Positions 21,722 through 32,969 of a stretch of 64,000 nt of DNA are shown here, one piece after another (positions within the stretch are counted from its first letter, which is position 1; every line of letters begins with the position of its first letter). The notes under the pieces are model-generated. The model was not told the DNA's origin. It did no database searches and saw only the letters and a list, made by a program, of their open reading frames with translations. The translations under genes and the position numbers were made by a program. Source of the DNA: Podospora pseudocomata (Eukaryota > Ascomycota > Sordariomycetes > Sordariales > Podosporaceae); the NCBI RefSeq assembly GCF_035222375.1, contig NW_026946365.1:1426001-1490000 (forward strand). Direction: 5' to 3'.

Positions 21722-22537
21722 CTACTCCCCCCTGGTAGCCACTCCTATACACCCCCCGACCTGTGGCCTTCCCCCTCGTCCACAAACCTCCCTGGCCCTC
21801 CCCTCAAAAGCACATATCATACGTCCCACCATCTCATCCGCCACGGCCCGAACCGCGAGCCCGACAGCCGGATTCGCAAACCGAAACCTCACCACCAATT
21901 TCACCTCCGTCACCCCCCCTTTTACTTCCCGCACCGTCCACTTCGTGCACAAACTCTCAAACACCCCCCCCTCCAACCCCTTTTTGTCCCCCTCTGTAGT
22001 CTCATACCCGTGTTTTCTTAGGACGTCAAGCGGGATGGTAGGGCTGGCGTTTCCGGATACCGCCTCGACGGTGGTGCAGGGGATGCAGTACACTCTGGAA
22101 GTGTAGGATTGGGTGATGGGGCCCCAGCCGACGGTGAGGTCGCCGGTTTTGGGAAGGTTGGTTTTGGGGGTAAAAGAGGTGATGAGGGAGTGGGTGCAGT
22201 GGGGGAGGAAGCGGTGATAGGAGTTTATGTCGGCGATTAGGGAGTAGATTTCTGAGGGGGGATAAGGGAGGACTTTGGTTGCGGAGAGGGTGGTTAATGG
22301 GGCGGTGGTCGGGAGGGGGGGGAGGAGGGAGGTGAGGAATGTTCTTGAATGGGGGCGAGATTGTGGTTTTCGGGACTGGAGAGGAGGTGGTTGTCGGGAT
22401 TGGGGCGATGATAATGATAGTTGTTGTTGGGAGGGGAGGAGGAGCAAGGGTCGTCGAGAAAGGCGAGAAAGGGGGGCTGCTCGTAGTCGCAGGCTTGGGC
22501 GCATTGTGACGAGGGAGGTTCGTTGAGGGAGGTTCAT
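21722..22537 (-). CDS. COQ10: coenzyme Q-binding protein COQ10, mitochondrial
   Basis: A single exon of 271 residues from the ATG at 22537; a second ATG at 22504 would give 260 residues and also leaves a mitochondrial presequence. The START/polyketide-cyclase domain spans about residues 84-240: YPPSEIYSLIADINSYHRFLPHC near its start and WTVREVKGGVTEVKLVVRFRFANP in the middle are typical. The first 65 residues are rich in Arg, Ser and Leu with almost no acidic residues, as in matrix-targeting presequences. COQ10 binds ubiquinone and is needed for its normal use in respiration. The C terminus after the last helix is Gly/Arg-rich and longer than in yeast. The mRNA sense strand is C-rich in the first part and G-rich after about 22030. 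Confidence 0.9.
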   Translation of the reverse strand: MNLPQRTSLVTMRPSLRLRAAPLSRLSRRPLLLLPSQQQLSLSSPQSRQPPPLQSRKPQSRPHSRTFLTSLLPPLPTTAPLTTLSATKVLPYPPSEIYSLIADINSYHRFLPHCTHSLITSFTPKTNLPKTGDLTVGWGPITQSYTSRVYCIPCTTVEAVSGNASPTIPLDVLRKHGYETTEGDKKGLEGGVFESLCTKWTVREVKGGVTEVKLVVRFRFANPAVGLAVRAVADEMVGRMICAFEGRAREVCGRGGRPQVGGCIGVATRGE

Positions 22538-23466
22538 GGTGTTGTGCGATCAGATCGGATGGCAGATCGCGAAATGGGTTCGGGTAGTAGGTACCTTTTT
22601 GGCGGGGCCGAACCAAGGTGCCCACTTTTGAGCCGGGGGGCTGCCGGCCGTTATTCGGACTGTGCTGGCTTGGGGTGACAACTATCGATGTCAGGGATGC
22701 TTCTGAATGAGGGCTGCATACCCATCTTGTGCTCAAATCACAAGTGTTAGGCTTTTCTGGTGTTCTTGGTCAAACTCAGAAAAAGCCCACTTCAGCCTGG
22801 CCTGTCATCAGACACATGTTTGAAAAGAAAAAAAAACGTCTATTTTTTCTTCGCGGCCTGCGTCTGTAACAAATGGGAGAGCAATCCACTGGTAGCGTCC
22901 ATTTCGCTGGTGTCATCTAAGAGCTATCTCTTGAATACACGCTCCAAGCCGTCCCATTGCCATCTTCACTCTCCAATGCTTGGTGCTTACTTCTGATTTT
23001 CTGCACCATGGCCCGAATCACGCCCAGCTTTACCCCCAGCTTTACCCACAGCATTAACCCCCATCGCTACCCCCATATCCAGCATCAGCTAGAGCATCAA
23101 CTAGAGCATCAGCTAGAAAAGCGGCCAGAGCATTGCTCCCGGCATTCATCATAGCATTTTCCATAAAACCAAGCGGCAACCAGAGCATCAGCGGTTGAGG
23201 TGTAAGTGCTTCGGGCACATGATTGGCTGAGCCGTCTGTTGTGGGTACCAGCTCAATTTCAGACCACAACGCCTGGAACAGGCCGTGTGTGGCTACACTC
23301 AGCTGGCAAGATTGTTTGGAACTGCCATAAGTACAGGTGAAATCCCTGCCACTTCAACCCCTCCAAGCTGTCTGAGCCCCTCCGAGCTGTTGCCCCTCCC
23401 TATGTTATCTTTGCGTCTTGCACGACAACCCCCTATCAACCACCTAACCTATAGCCATCATTCACG
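22538..23466. other. intergenic region with two minisatellites
   Basis: No gene is seen. It holds the promoters of COQ10 (minus) and the NAD+ synthetase gene (plus). Tandem units CCCAGCTTTAC (two copies, about 23029-23053) and AGAGCATCAGCTAG (three copies, about 23080-23119) are visible. The last 100 bases are C-rich leader sequence. Confidence 0.5.
23080..23119. repeat. minisatellite, 14-15 bp unit
   Basis: Three near-identical copies of AGAGCATCAGCTAG follow one another; the middle copy differs by one base (CAACTAG). Looser relatives continue to about 23200. Confidence 0.7.
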
Positions 23467-26228
23467 ATGGGAGGCCATCTAGTGACGGTTGCGACATGCA
23501 ACCTAAATCAGTGGGTTCTCGACTGGGAGGGCAACCTGAACCGCATCGTTGAGAGCATCCACATCGCAAAAGCGGCCGGTGCTCGGCTTCGTGTCGGTCC
23601 CGTGAGTTGTGTGTCATTGATGATAAGCAAGTGCAGCTGTCTAACTTGGAGATAGGAGCTTGAAATCACCGGCTACTCTGCGTACGCATAACCAGTTACC
23701 ACCTGGAATTCCCATGACTGATTCCCGTCCCTCTTTAGCTTGGACCACTTCCACGAGCTTGATGTCTACAGTAATGGAAACCCTTGGGCTATTGATTCCC
23801 GAGCCTTTATGGACCAGAGTTAACTCTTGTGTCTAGCCCACAGTCTGGAGATGCTCAGCATCCTGCTCCAGGATGAGAGCACCCATGGTATTCTCCTGGA
23901 CATTGGCATGCCCATTCTGCACAGGAACCTCAGATACAATTGCCGGGTTATTTGCCTCGACGGAAAGATTCTCTTGATCGTGAGCCTGCCCACTCTCGCC
24001 GCAATGGGCATCCGACTGATGGTTACTATGCAGAGACCGAAAATGTGGCTGGCCAATGATGGCAACTACAGGGAGATGAGGCACTTTACCCCCTGGATGC
24101 GCCCTAGAGAGACTGAGCTGTTCCACCTCCCCAAGATGCTGGCTGAGCTCCAGGGTGAAACCCACGTCTTATTTGGTGATGCCGTTATTTCCACCCCCGA
24201 GACTGCCTTTGGTGCCGAGACCTGTGTAAGCTGTAATGGTGGCGCGAAAGACCATGGTTCGAGGACACTAATGTCTTGCAGGAAGAGCTTTTCACCCCTA
24301 AAGCTCCGCATATCGTGGGTCTCCCTTGTTGCCAACTTGGAGACATGATGTTGACAGTCTCACAGGACATGGCTCTGGATGGTGTGGAGATCATCACCAA
24401 CAGCAGCGGCAGTCACTGTGCGTCTCATCATCACTTTGTTCTGGACATAAAAAGCTGACAGACAGCCAGTCACCTTACGGAAACTCGACACTCGTCTTCA
24501 GCTGATTATGGAGGCCACCAGAAAGTCTGGTGGTGTATACCTTGTATGGCCCCTAGGTGTTGTGTGAATGATCCGTTGGAGCTGACAGGTTCTGCAGTAT
24601 GCCAACCAACAAGGCTGCGAGTAAGTGTCTCTGAAGAGTCTGGGCCGCTGCGGCTAACAAGCACAGTGGCGAGCGCCTGTACTTTGACGGGTGTGCCATG
24701 ATCATAGTAAACGGCGATATTGGTAGGTCACCTTGCTCATCCTTCCGAGCCCTGCTGACACCGCACAGTTGCCCAAGGATCCCAGTTCGGTCTCAAAGAC
24801 GTCGAGGTGGTCACCGCCACTGTCGACCTCGAGGAAGTCAGATCATATCGAGCAGCCATCTCCCGCGGTCTCCAAGCCGCGACCTCGGATGCCAGGTATC
24901 AAAGAATTCAGACTCCATTCGAGCTGGCCCCCGAAGATGACGACGCCGATATCGAAAAGCGACCCACCCTCCCCATGCAGCCCAGAATGCACCCCGTCGA
25001 AGAAGAGATTGCCCTCTCTGGCGGATGCTACCTCTGGGACTACCTTCGCAGATCCGGAACGGCAGGCTACCTCGTTCCCCTGAGCGGCGGTATTGACTCG
25101 TGCGCTACCGCCGTGATTGTGTATTCCATGTGCCGCATCGTCATGGATGCCATCGAGGAGGAAAATCAACAGGTCATTGAAGATGTCAAACGACTTTGTC
25201 AATACAGCCAGGGTGTGTTGCCCAAGACACCGCAAGAATTGTGCAACCAAATTTTCACCACCATCTACATGGGTATGAAGAAGCAGAGCTCTCGTGACAC
25301 TCGCCAGCGCGCAAAGGATCTTGCCGAGGCCATCGGGAGTCACCACGTCAACCTCGATATTGACGAGGTATACGAGGCTCAGAAGAAGCTCGTCGTCAAC
25401 ACCCTCAATTTTGAGCCTAGGTTCGAGGTGGAAGGGGGCAGCAACCAAGAAAACTTGACGCTGCAGTGCTTGCAAGCCAGAATCAGAATGGTAACAGCGT
25501 ACGAGTTTGGGCAGATCCTTCCAACCGCGCGCGGAAGACCAGGAGGCGGCAGCCTGCTCGTCCTCGGCAGTGCAAACGTTGGAGAGTCTTTGAGGGGATA
25601 TCTGACCAAGTATGACTGCTCGAGTGCGGATATCAACCCCATCGGCTCCATCGACAAGGCGGACTTGAAACGCTTCATTGCATGGGCCGAGAAAGAATTC
25701 GACCTACCCTGCCTCCACGAATTCCTGACGGCCGTTCCCACGGCCGAGCTGGAGCCCATCACCGAGAACTATGTTCAGAGTGATGAAGCCGACATGGGCA
25801 TGACGTACGAGGAGCTCACCACGTTTGGGCGCCTCCGCAAGCTCAACAAGCTCGGCCCGTTCGCCATGTTCCAGCGTCTCGTCCACGACTGGAGCATCGA
25901 CCGGAAGCACGTCGAGGGCGATACCGCGCCACACTACACGCCTGCTCAAGTTGCAGAGAAGGTGAAGAGGTTCTTCCACTTTTATGCCATCAACCGGCAC
26001 AAGATGACAACCTTGACCCCAGCCCTTCACTGTAATGATTATTGTAAGTTGATATGCACTTTTTCCCCCGTCGGACCTTTGTGATTGACCGTGCCCATAG
26101 CACCGGACGACAACCGCTTTGATCTCCGACCGTTCCTGTACCCTAACTTTTGGAAGAGCTGGTCCTTCAAGAGGATTGATATGGAGCTGAAGAAGATTGA
26201 AAAGAAGCGGGCCAGTAAGGGGAAGTAG
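23467..26228 (+). CDS. QNS1: glutamine-dependent NAD+ synthetase
   Basis: Twelve exons: 23467-23601, 23656-23681, 23739-23770, 23837-23979, 24034-24225, 24282-24314, 24366-24417, 24470-24543, 24598-24620, 24667-24722, 24769-26043 and 26101-26228; 722 residues. It makes NAD+ from nicotinate adenine dinucleotide with glutamine as nitrogen donor. The N-terminal nitrilase-type glutaminase domain has its triad as Glu46, Lys115 and Cys176, one residue beyond the yeast numbering. The C-terminal synthetase domain carries the ATP-binding PP-loop SGGIDS at 361-366 and ends [15 protein letters not shown]. Ten introns of about 45-66 nt crowd the first 1.3 kb, and seven exons there are under 80 nt. Junctions were set by family agreement; the acceptor before YANQQGC could also lie nine bases earlier. 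A W-to-L change (HSLEML for the usual HSWEML) follows intron 3. Confidence 0.92.
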
Positions 26229-26633
26229 AGTATGATGAGGAATCGATTGTAATATTTCACCCTGTTCATCATCTTCTCGACATCAACCAGAGGAATGCTC
26301 TCTTTGACAGACTGATAAGATAAAAACTGCTTGATTCGGCTAGCGGCAAGAGTGGGCTTGGGCCCGGAACGGCGCAGAGTGATCCGGCCAATGAGCAGCC
26401 CCACAGGGCGAGTTTCACAGACAAAATGGGTCTCGATTTTTCCCTTTCTGTTCGCACTCTTCCGTTTCTTCTCAGCCTGCAAATTCTGCAGCCCCGCGCA
26501 ACAATGGTGTTGAACATCCACCACCACTCAGCCAGCGCCATCCAGTGACCGGCGCCAGTCGTTAGCTGCTGCCTTTTACTCTCTCTTTTTACCAAGAGTT
26601 ATCACACGCTCTTTACTCGCCCTTTACTCGCCC
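26229..26633. promoter_or_regulatory. intergenic region upstream of TRM140
   Basis: No gene is seen. The 405 bases between two same-strand genes include a CCAAT (26387-26391, + strand) and pyrimidine-rich tracts at 26440-26470 and 26575-26590, in line with a promoter. Confidence 0.4.
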
Positions 26634-27939
26634 ATGACTGTCGACGAAACAGTCGTCGCCGTCGCCGGCTCCAACGATGGGCAGGCACAGCTCGCCACGG
26701 ACCTCTCGACGCTTGAGATAAAGAACGGAACCAAGCAGACAGGCGAGCAGCCTGCCCATCGCTCCCATGATCCCCAGTACAACCAGAAGCGAAGCGACCC
26801 CTTCCAGTTTGGCTCACGTCTTCTGGGCGAGGAGGACGACCCCTTCGAGTTCAATGCTTGGGATCATGTCGAGGTTGACGATGAATTCAAAGAGTATGCT
26901 GAACAACAATACGAGATGCAACGTCAAGCCCCCGTCTCCGAGTTTGACAAATGTAAGTTGCAACAATGTTTTTTTTTTTTGGTTCGCTTCCACGGGGCCC
27001 AAACGCCCCTGCGTTGTGTGATGATTTACATTTATAGCATAGTTCATCTGAATTCCTTTGATGACAACTGTAGCACATATAGTCTTTCGCTCCCATCTGA
27101 CACGCATTCTTTCCACTTTCTCTCTTTTTGCAGGCACTCGCAAGCAATTTGCTGACTCGAGAAACACAGTTCGATTCAATTCCGACCCTGCAAAGTGGTG
27201 GAACAAGTTCTACAAGAACAACACATCCAACTTCTTCAAGGACCGGAAATGGCTCCAGCAAGAGTTTCCCGTTCTTGATCGACTGACGCAAGAGGACGCT
27301 GGACCCGTCACCATCCTTGAGATAGGCGCTGGCGCCGGCAACACGGCCTTTCCTGTTCTGTCGAGAAACAAGAACCCCAAGCTCAAGCTCCATGCTTGTG
27401 ACTTTTCCAAGACGGCAGTCGATGTCATGCGCAACCACGAGGCGTACAACACGGATCTGATGCAAGCCGACGTGTGGGATGTTGCTGGGGAGGAACTTCC
27501 CCCCGGGCTGGGAGAGGGGTCCGTGGACCTTGTCATGATGGTGTTCGTCTTCTCTGCCCTCTCTCCGCTGCAGTGGAAGAAGGCGGTAGAGAATGTTCAT
27601 CGGGTGCTCAAGCCAGGTGGTGAGGTCTGCTTCCGCGACTATGGAAGAGGTGACCTCGCTCAGGTCCGCTTTAAAAAGGGACGGTACTTGGAAGAGAACT
27701 TTTACATTCGAGGCGATGGCACCCGCGTCTACTTCTTTGAGAAGGACGAGCTCGCTGATGTTTGGTCAGGCAAGCTGAACATCGAGGCCACTGATGGCGA
27801 TGCCGACGCCGACTCTGAGGGCGTGAAGCCCAAGTTTGAGATTGAGGAGCTTGGTGTAGACCGTAGAATGCTTGTTAACCGTGCCAGAAAGCTCAAGATG
27901 TACCGATGCTGGATGCAGGGCCGGTTTAGAAAGGTATGA
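26634..27939 (+). CDS. TRM140: tRNA N(3)-methylcytidine methyltransferase (Trm140/METTL2 type)
   Basis: Two exons, 26634-26952 and 27170-27939, give 362 residues. The enzyme methylates C32 in the anticodon loop of threonine (and serine) tRNAs, using S-adenosylmethionine. The family block DPAKWWNKFYKNNTSNFFKD follows the junction, then the SAM site ILEIGAGAGNTAFPVL, the acidic strand HACDFSKTAV, and DVWD and VFVFSALSP. The C-terminal YRCWMQGRFRK is typical. Unlike budding yeast ABP140 there is no actin-binding part, as in most fungi. The intron has two in-frame acceptors: at 27169 (chosen, giving DKFRFNSDPAKWW, close to the family) and at 27133, after a better pyrimidine tract, which would add 12 residues. 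Confidence 0.9.
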
Positions 27940-28553
27940 AAAATATCAAGATGATTTGAGAGCAATCTATTTCCGCAATGTCTCGATTCTGTGACTTGTC
28001 TGTTGTCGTATTGTTTTGATGTGATCTTGAATTTGCTTGCTCCAAAAAGCTTGGACCACCCGACAGGAAACAGCTTGGGTGGGGCCCTGTTTTCACCGCC
28101 CGACCCTCTTTCTGCATGGGGCAGAATTCTGAATGCGACAGCGGCCGTGCTCTGTTCCCAATCCAGAACTGTATCACTGTGATCGCGACTTCGTGGAGCT
28201 CTCCACCGAGTTTGACGTCGACTCGGCAACATCTTCCACACCACCAACGCCGAACTTCCCGCTCATGCGACGCCAATTCTTTGTTCCCTCGGCCAACTAG
28301 AGCCGTCTCCTGTCGACACACCTTTCATTGCAATCGAGCATCTCCACGAGCCGACGACAGTCTTCTTCTGCCTCCTCCCACGGTAAAGTCATACTCGCTC
28401 GCCATCCGCACTTCGAAACCTACCCACCCCCACACCTTGTATGATATTTCATCCGTGACGACGATCGTCGATTAATACGCATTCTGTTTCCCACTTCGAT
28501 CGACCGCTCACGCGAACCATCGCGACCGACGCCAATGCTCTGCTTCTTTCACC
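27940..28553. promoter_or_regulatory. intergenic region upstream of SAC3
   Basis: No gene is supported in these 614 bases. The second half (28240-28553) is C-rich and A/C-rich with no strong frame and is probably the SAC3 promoter and leader. Confidence 0.45.
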
Positions 28554-31500
28554 ATGGCATCGCCAGCTAACAATCCCTTCGGGGTGCCCCCAGGCAATCC
28601 TTTTGGAGCACCAGGCCAGAACCCGTTCGGTGCGCCGTCGAGCAATCCGTTCGGGGTATCTTCGTTTGGAGCAGCAGCAGCAACACCACCACAGTCTACC
28701 CCCTCGTTCGGTAGCCAACCAGCTCAGAATCAATTCGGCGGCAGTTTCGGGGCTGCCCCTTCGTCATTTGGCAGCCAGCCAGCCGCAGGATTTGGGGTTC
28801 CGACATCGTTTGGGTCGAGTGACGGGAACAACATGGCGCGACGGGGAAGGGGCAAGATGTCGGCCTTGAATGCGTCCAACGGTCCGCAGGATAAGGGAGG
28901 CAAGTCCAACCAGTTCGGGGCGCAGAGCAACAAAGATACTCGGCGTACCAATCTGTTTCAGGGACCGAAGGGTTCATCTCTCAAGCGTGAAGTCGCCAAG
29001 GTCGCTGCCCCCGCGGCCTCTGTCCCTAGCAGTCAGCGCAAGCGGAACGAACGACCAAATGGATCGCAACCGCCAACACAGCACAGTCGTCGCGGCAAAC
29101 AAGGCGTGACACAGGGGCCCAGCGAAGCGACGAGACAGCTGAGCCCCTTCGCCTACGACTATGCCAACAAGCTCTACGATCATCTCAAAAAGGAGGGCAT
29201 CAAGGCTCCAACATGGCCGGCCCAAGTTGGCAACCCTGACAAGCGCGGTGCGGTCGAGACATTGAAAGAGTCTTACAAAAAGTATCGCACCCGCGCCTAT
29301 GCGTCACTTCGAAAAGCCGATCTCATTGACGACCCGGACAAGCGAAGGAGGTTGGAGGACGCGCTTCCTTTCAAGGGCATCTGCGAGGACATGTGTCCGG
29401 AGTTCGAGCAGGTCTCTCGTATTGCCGAGTACGATGTCAAGACAGAAGAGAAGGATGAGCGTGGGTGGCCAGATACCGCCAAGATGGTCAAGAAGTTTGG
29501 GCGCTCGGCGGCTGGTCAGGATGCGCCGTTGCCCATGGACGTTCGCTCTGTGGCAGCTCTGAGGCGATCCACCGACTACCTTTTCAACGAGCTGTTGCAG
29601 TCAGAGAACAACCTCGCCTCGATGCACAACTACCTCCGAGATCGCACCCGAGCAGTACGCAAGGACTTCACCTTCCATTCGAAGAAAACAAACGAAGAAA
29701 TGAAGGAACTGGTGTACTGTTTCGAGACGATCACGAGATTCCACGCCACAGCTCTCCATCTCCTCTGCCGAAAGGGGCACAGTTACGAGTCTTTTGATTC
29801 GAGACAGGAGATTGAGCAGTTGGGCAGGACGCTTCTGTCGCTCATCGAGGCATACGACAAGTGCCGGAAAAAGGGAGTGGTTTGCGAAAACGAGCCCGAG
29901 TTCAGGGCTTATTATCTTCTCCTCAATGCGCACGACCCCTCGATAATGAAGAGGATTCTCACATGGGGGAAGGAGTACTGGTTCCAATCCGAGGAGGTGC
30001 AGACGGCCTTGGCGTTGATTCAGGTCATGGACGACATTCGGGAGACCAAGGGCCCCCTGAAGCCAAAACGGCCAGTGACGCTGTCCGACACTTCGTTTGC
30101 CAACTTCTTTGCGATTGTGGAGGACTCCAGGACGTCTTACACCATGGCTTGCATTGCCGAGGTTCACTTCACCTGGGTCCGCCAGAACATTCTCAAGAAT
30201 TTCGTTCGAGGGTATTCCCGCCACAGAGATGCGCCTCGGACTATTACGGCCGCGAACTTGAACAAGCTGCTCAGGTTTGACACGGACGAGGAGGCGGTTG
30301 AGTTCATCGAGCTCCACGGGTTCGAGATGTCGACCTGGGTGCCCCCCAACAGGCCCCCTGTGACGGAACCGTACCTGCTTCTCAACAACAAGAAGAAGGT
30401 TGTTCCCTCGCCGCGAGTACCGCAGGCTTTCTCGGGAAAGCTAGTGGAACGGAAGCGCACCACGCAGTCTTTGCCGTATGTCATTTACAATACAATCTAC
30501 GAAGGGTCGACAGGGGGGGATGTCGGTATGGAAGACGAGCTGTTTGTGACGCAGAATAACACTCTGGGCGCGTCTTCGGCTTTTGGTCAACCAGCCTCGC
30601 AGCCTGCGGCAGCGATTTCGTCATTTGGTTTCGGTTCTTTGGCGAACGGAGTGCCGGCTCAACCGCAGGCGCCGGCTTCGACATTTGGCTCTTCGAACAC
30701 ACCATCCGGTGCTACTCCAGGCTTCGGAGCCCCGGCACCGTCAGCAAGTCCTTTTGGTCAACCGCCACCCCAGGCTAACAATCCCTTTGGGCAACCTGCT
30801 GCACCAACACCAACGGCAACGGTACCAGCTCCAACCCCCTTTGCGGGTTTTGGTTCAAACCCTACACCCGCCCCGGCACCTACTCCTGCCCAACCGCCAT
30901 CACAAAAAGAAGCAGGAAAGAGCCCATTCTCGTTTGGAACGCCACAGACCGCTATATTCGGCTCTGGGGCCCCTCCCCCGAGCCTGGCGGAACCCTCAGC
31001 TCCGTCTTTCGGCTTCGGGAAACCGCCAGAGCCAGCGGCGCCGGCTACGACCCCATTCTCGTTTTTGAACAAGGATGCCTCTCCGGCTCAGCCAGCGAGT
31101 GTCCTCTCGAGCACAGAGAAGGCTCCGATATTTGGCAACATTGCCGCTCCCACCGCAAGCACACAGCCGACTCCGGCACCGGCTTCCGGTTTCTCTCTTG
31201 CTCAACCAACGCAGCCAACCTCGTCGCTTACGTTCCCCAATCTTGGGGCAAAGCCTGAGTCTCCAAAGAATGTCCAACCGGCGCCCGCTGCTCCAGCACA
31301 GCAGCCAGCTGTCCCTTCTGTCTCAATCACGCAGCCTACGCCCACCACATCTGGTGTGTTTCCTCCACAACAGCCAGTCCAGCCCGCTCCGGCTCAATCC
31401 CAGTTCCCAGCCCCGACACCCCCGGCAGTACCACCACCGGTCCAGAATGCACCCCTCTTCACCGTCACGCCGTCCGCACCACAAGCACCATCGCCCACTC

Positions 31501-32969
31501 CAAAACGAGACCTGATGGGGGGCTTCACAAAATGGTACGTCACTGGTGACGGAGGGCTGATGGAGCAATTTGCCGAAAACACGGTCCAGAATCTCGTCTG
31601 GGATGTCTTTCAGCGATATCAACTCGAAGAAGCGGAGAGGGTGAGAAGGGAGGAGGATGAGGAGAGTTGGCGGGCGGCGAGGGAGTTTATGTGCTATCGG
31701 CTGGGGCACAAGTATTTCAATCGGTGGAGGGAGACGGCGAGGAGGCTTTCGATGAGGAGGAGGTTGCGGGAGGGGAAGAGGCTGATGAGGGAGTGGAGGG
31801 TGATGCAGAAGGAGAGGGAGAGGGAGAAGGAACAAGAGGAGAAAGAGAGGGTGAAGGAGAGGAAGAGGAAGGCGGAGGAGGATGTTAGGTTGCTGGGGAG
31901 GTTGGTGAAGGGTAGTGGGAGGGGGTGGGGGGGGGGGAGTGTAGATGGGGTTTTTAGTCACGATGGGGGCGGGGGACAGGAGGAGGAGTTGACAAGGAGG
32001 AGTGGGATGTTTGGGGGCGTGGTGGGGAACGAAGGGGAGCTGGTGAAGAGGGCTGTGATGGGTGGGTTTGGGGTGACTACGGGAACGGGGACGGGGTATG
32101 AGGGGTATGAGGGGTATGAGGAGTCGGAGTTGGAGCTTGTCCCTGCGCCGAAGGAGATGACGGCTGGGTCGCCGGACAGTGATGCTACCGCGCAGAGAGA
32201 AGGGTGGAAGACGAGGTCTCTGAGGGAGAGGTTTGTCAGCGACCATGGGAGGAGAAGCGTCTCGGCTCACAGCTCGATCAACGGACGAGCATCACTCAGA
32301 AGCACAAACTTTTCGGGGGTGAACAACAACAACAACAACAAGAAACGGCGATCGGCGGAGCTGGACGGGCTGCTGCGTGAGCCTGATGCTAAAAGGCAGT
32401 CGTTTGCCATGAGCACGACCAGCTGTGGGAGCAACGCTTCTGCTTCTCGGCCCGGTATTAGGTCGAGGCACTGGGAGATGAGGCTGAGGGGGTTTGTGCA
32501 GGGGGCTGATGGGGGGTGGGTGGCGGAGAGTTTGGCGAATTCTTCCGGGAATGATGGTCAACCACAACGACCGCCGCCGTTGACAGAGTTGGAGATCCGG
32601 CTTGCCAGGATCAGGAGGGATCACTCCGTCGGTCGGGGGGGGAGTAGGTCTAGGGCTGCGTCGCAGAGCGGTGGGATGGGGATGTCACCGCCTCCTCCGC
32701 CGCCGCCGCTTTGGGGTGAGGGGGTTGGGAAAAGGAAACGGGATGGGGAGGGGGAGGAGGACAGGGGGAGGAAGGGAGGGGAATTTTCGCCTAGTGAAAG
32801 GGAGAGGGGCAGGGGTAGGTCGGGAGCGGGGACAACGACGACGAAGGATATGGTGGAGGATACGCAAAGGATGTTGAGGGAGTTGAGGGAGACGATGGAG
32901 TTGTTGGAGAGGGATAGGTTGGTTTTACCTGGTGGGGAGGGGGAAACAACGGAGGGGTGGGTTGCTTGA
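28554..32969 (+). CDS. SAC3: nuclear mRNA export factor SAC3 (TREX-2 scaffold)
   Basis: One uninterrupted exon of 1471 residues. SAC3 is the scaffold of TREX-2, which links transcribed genes and mRNPs to the nuclear pore. Residues 1-110 carry NPFG and FG motifs. The SAC3/GANP (PCI-type) domain runs from about 277 (FKGICEDMCPEFEQVSRIAEYD) to about 590 (FEMSTWVPPNRPPV). A second long FG, Pro and Ala region fills about 660-985 and should bind nucleoporin-type partners or Mex67. At about 987-1085 lies the CID helix that binds Cdc31 and Sus1 (GFTKWYVTGDGGLMEQFAE, then an Arg/Glu-rich helix). The last 380 residues are low complexity, with an Asn run near 1260. From about 31640 codons turn strongly G-ending. 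Confidence 0.93.
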   Translation: MASPANNPFGVPPGNPFGAPGQNPFGAPSSNPFGVSSFGAAAATPPQSTPSFGSQPAQNQFGGSFGAAPSSFGSQPAAGFGVPTSFGSSDGNNMARRGRGKMSALNASNGPQDKGGKSNQFGAQSNKDTRRTNLFQGPKGSSLKREVAKVAAPAASVPSSQRKRNERPNGSQPPTQHSRRGKQGVTQGPSEATRQLSPFAYDYANKLYDHLKKEGIKAPTWPAQVGNPDKRGAVETLKESYKKYRTRAYASLRKADLIDDPDKRRRLEDALPFKGICEDMCPEFEQVSRIAEYDVKTEEKDERGWPDTAKMVKKFGRSAAGQDAPLPMDVRSVAALRRSTDYLFNELLQSENNLASMHNYLRDRTRAVRKDFTFHSKKTNEEMKELVYCFETITRFHATALHLLCRKGHSYESFDSRQEIEQLGRTLLSLIEAYDKCRKKGVVCENEPEFRAYYLLLNAHDPSIMKRILTWGKEYWFQSEEVQTALALIQVMDDIRETKGPLKPKRPVTLSDTSFANFFAIVEDSRTSYTMACIAEVHFTWVRQNILKNFVRGYSRHRDAPRTITAANLNKLLRFDTDEEAVEFIELHGFEMSTWVPPNRPPVTEPYLLLNNKKKVVPSPRVPQAFSGKLVERKRTTQSLPYVIYNTIYEGSTGGDVGMEDELFVTQNNTLGASSAFGQPASQPAAAISSFGFGSLANGVPAQPQAPASTFGSSNTPSGATPGFGAPAPSASPFGQPPPQANNPFGQPAAPTPTATVPAPTPFAGFGSNPTPAPAPTPAQPPSQKEAGKSPFSFGTPQTAIFGSGAPPPSLAEPSAPSFGFGKPPEPAAPATTPFSFLNKDASPAQPASVLSSTEKAPIFGNIAAPTASTQPTPAPASGFSLAQPTQPTSSLTFPNLGAKPESPKNVQPAPAAPAQQPAVPSVSITQPTPTTSGVFPPQQPVQPAPAQSQFPAPTPPAVPPPVQNAPLFTVTPSAPQAPSPTPKRDLMGGFTKWYVTGDGGLMEQFAENTVQNLVWDVFQRYQLEEAERVRREEDEESWRAAREFMCYRLGHKYFNRWRETARRLSMRRRLREGKRLMREWRVMQKEREREKEQEEKERVKERKRKAEEDVRLLGRLVKGSGRGWGGGSVDGVFSHDGGGGQEEELTRRSGMFGGVVGNEGELVKRAVMGGFGVTTGTGTGYEGYEGYEESELELVPAPKEMTAGSPDSDATAQREGWKTRSLRERFVSDHGRRSVSAHSSINGRASLRSTNFSGVNNNNNNKKRRSAELDGLLREPDAKRQSFAMSTTSCGSNASASRPGIRSRHWEMRLRGFVQGADGGWVAESLANSSGNDGQPQRPPPLTELEIRLARIRRDHSVGRGGSRSRAASQSGGMGMSPPPPPPPLWGEGVGKRKRDGEGEEDRGRKGGEFSPSERERGRGRSGAGTTTTKDMVEDTQRMLRELRETMELLERDRLVLPGGEGETTEGWVA

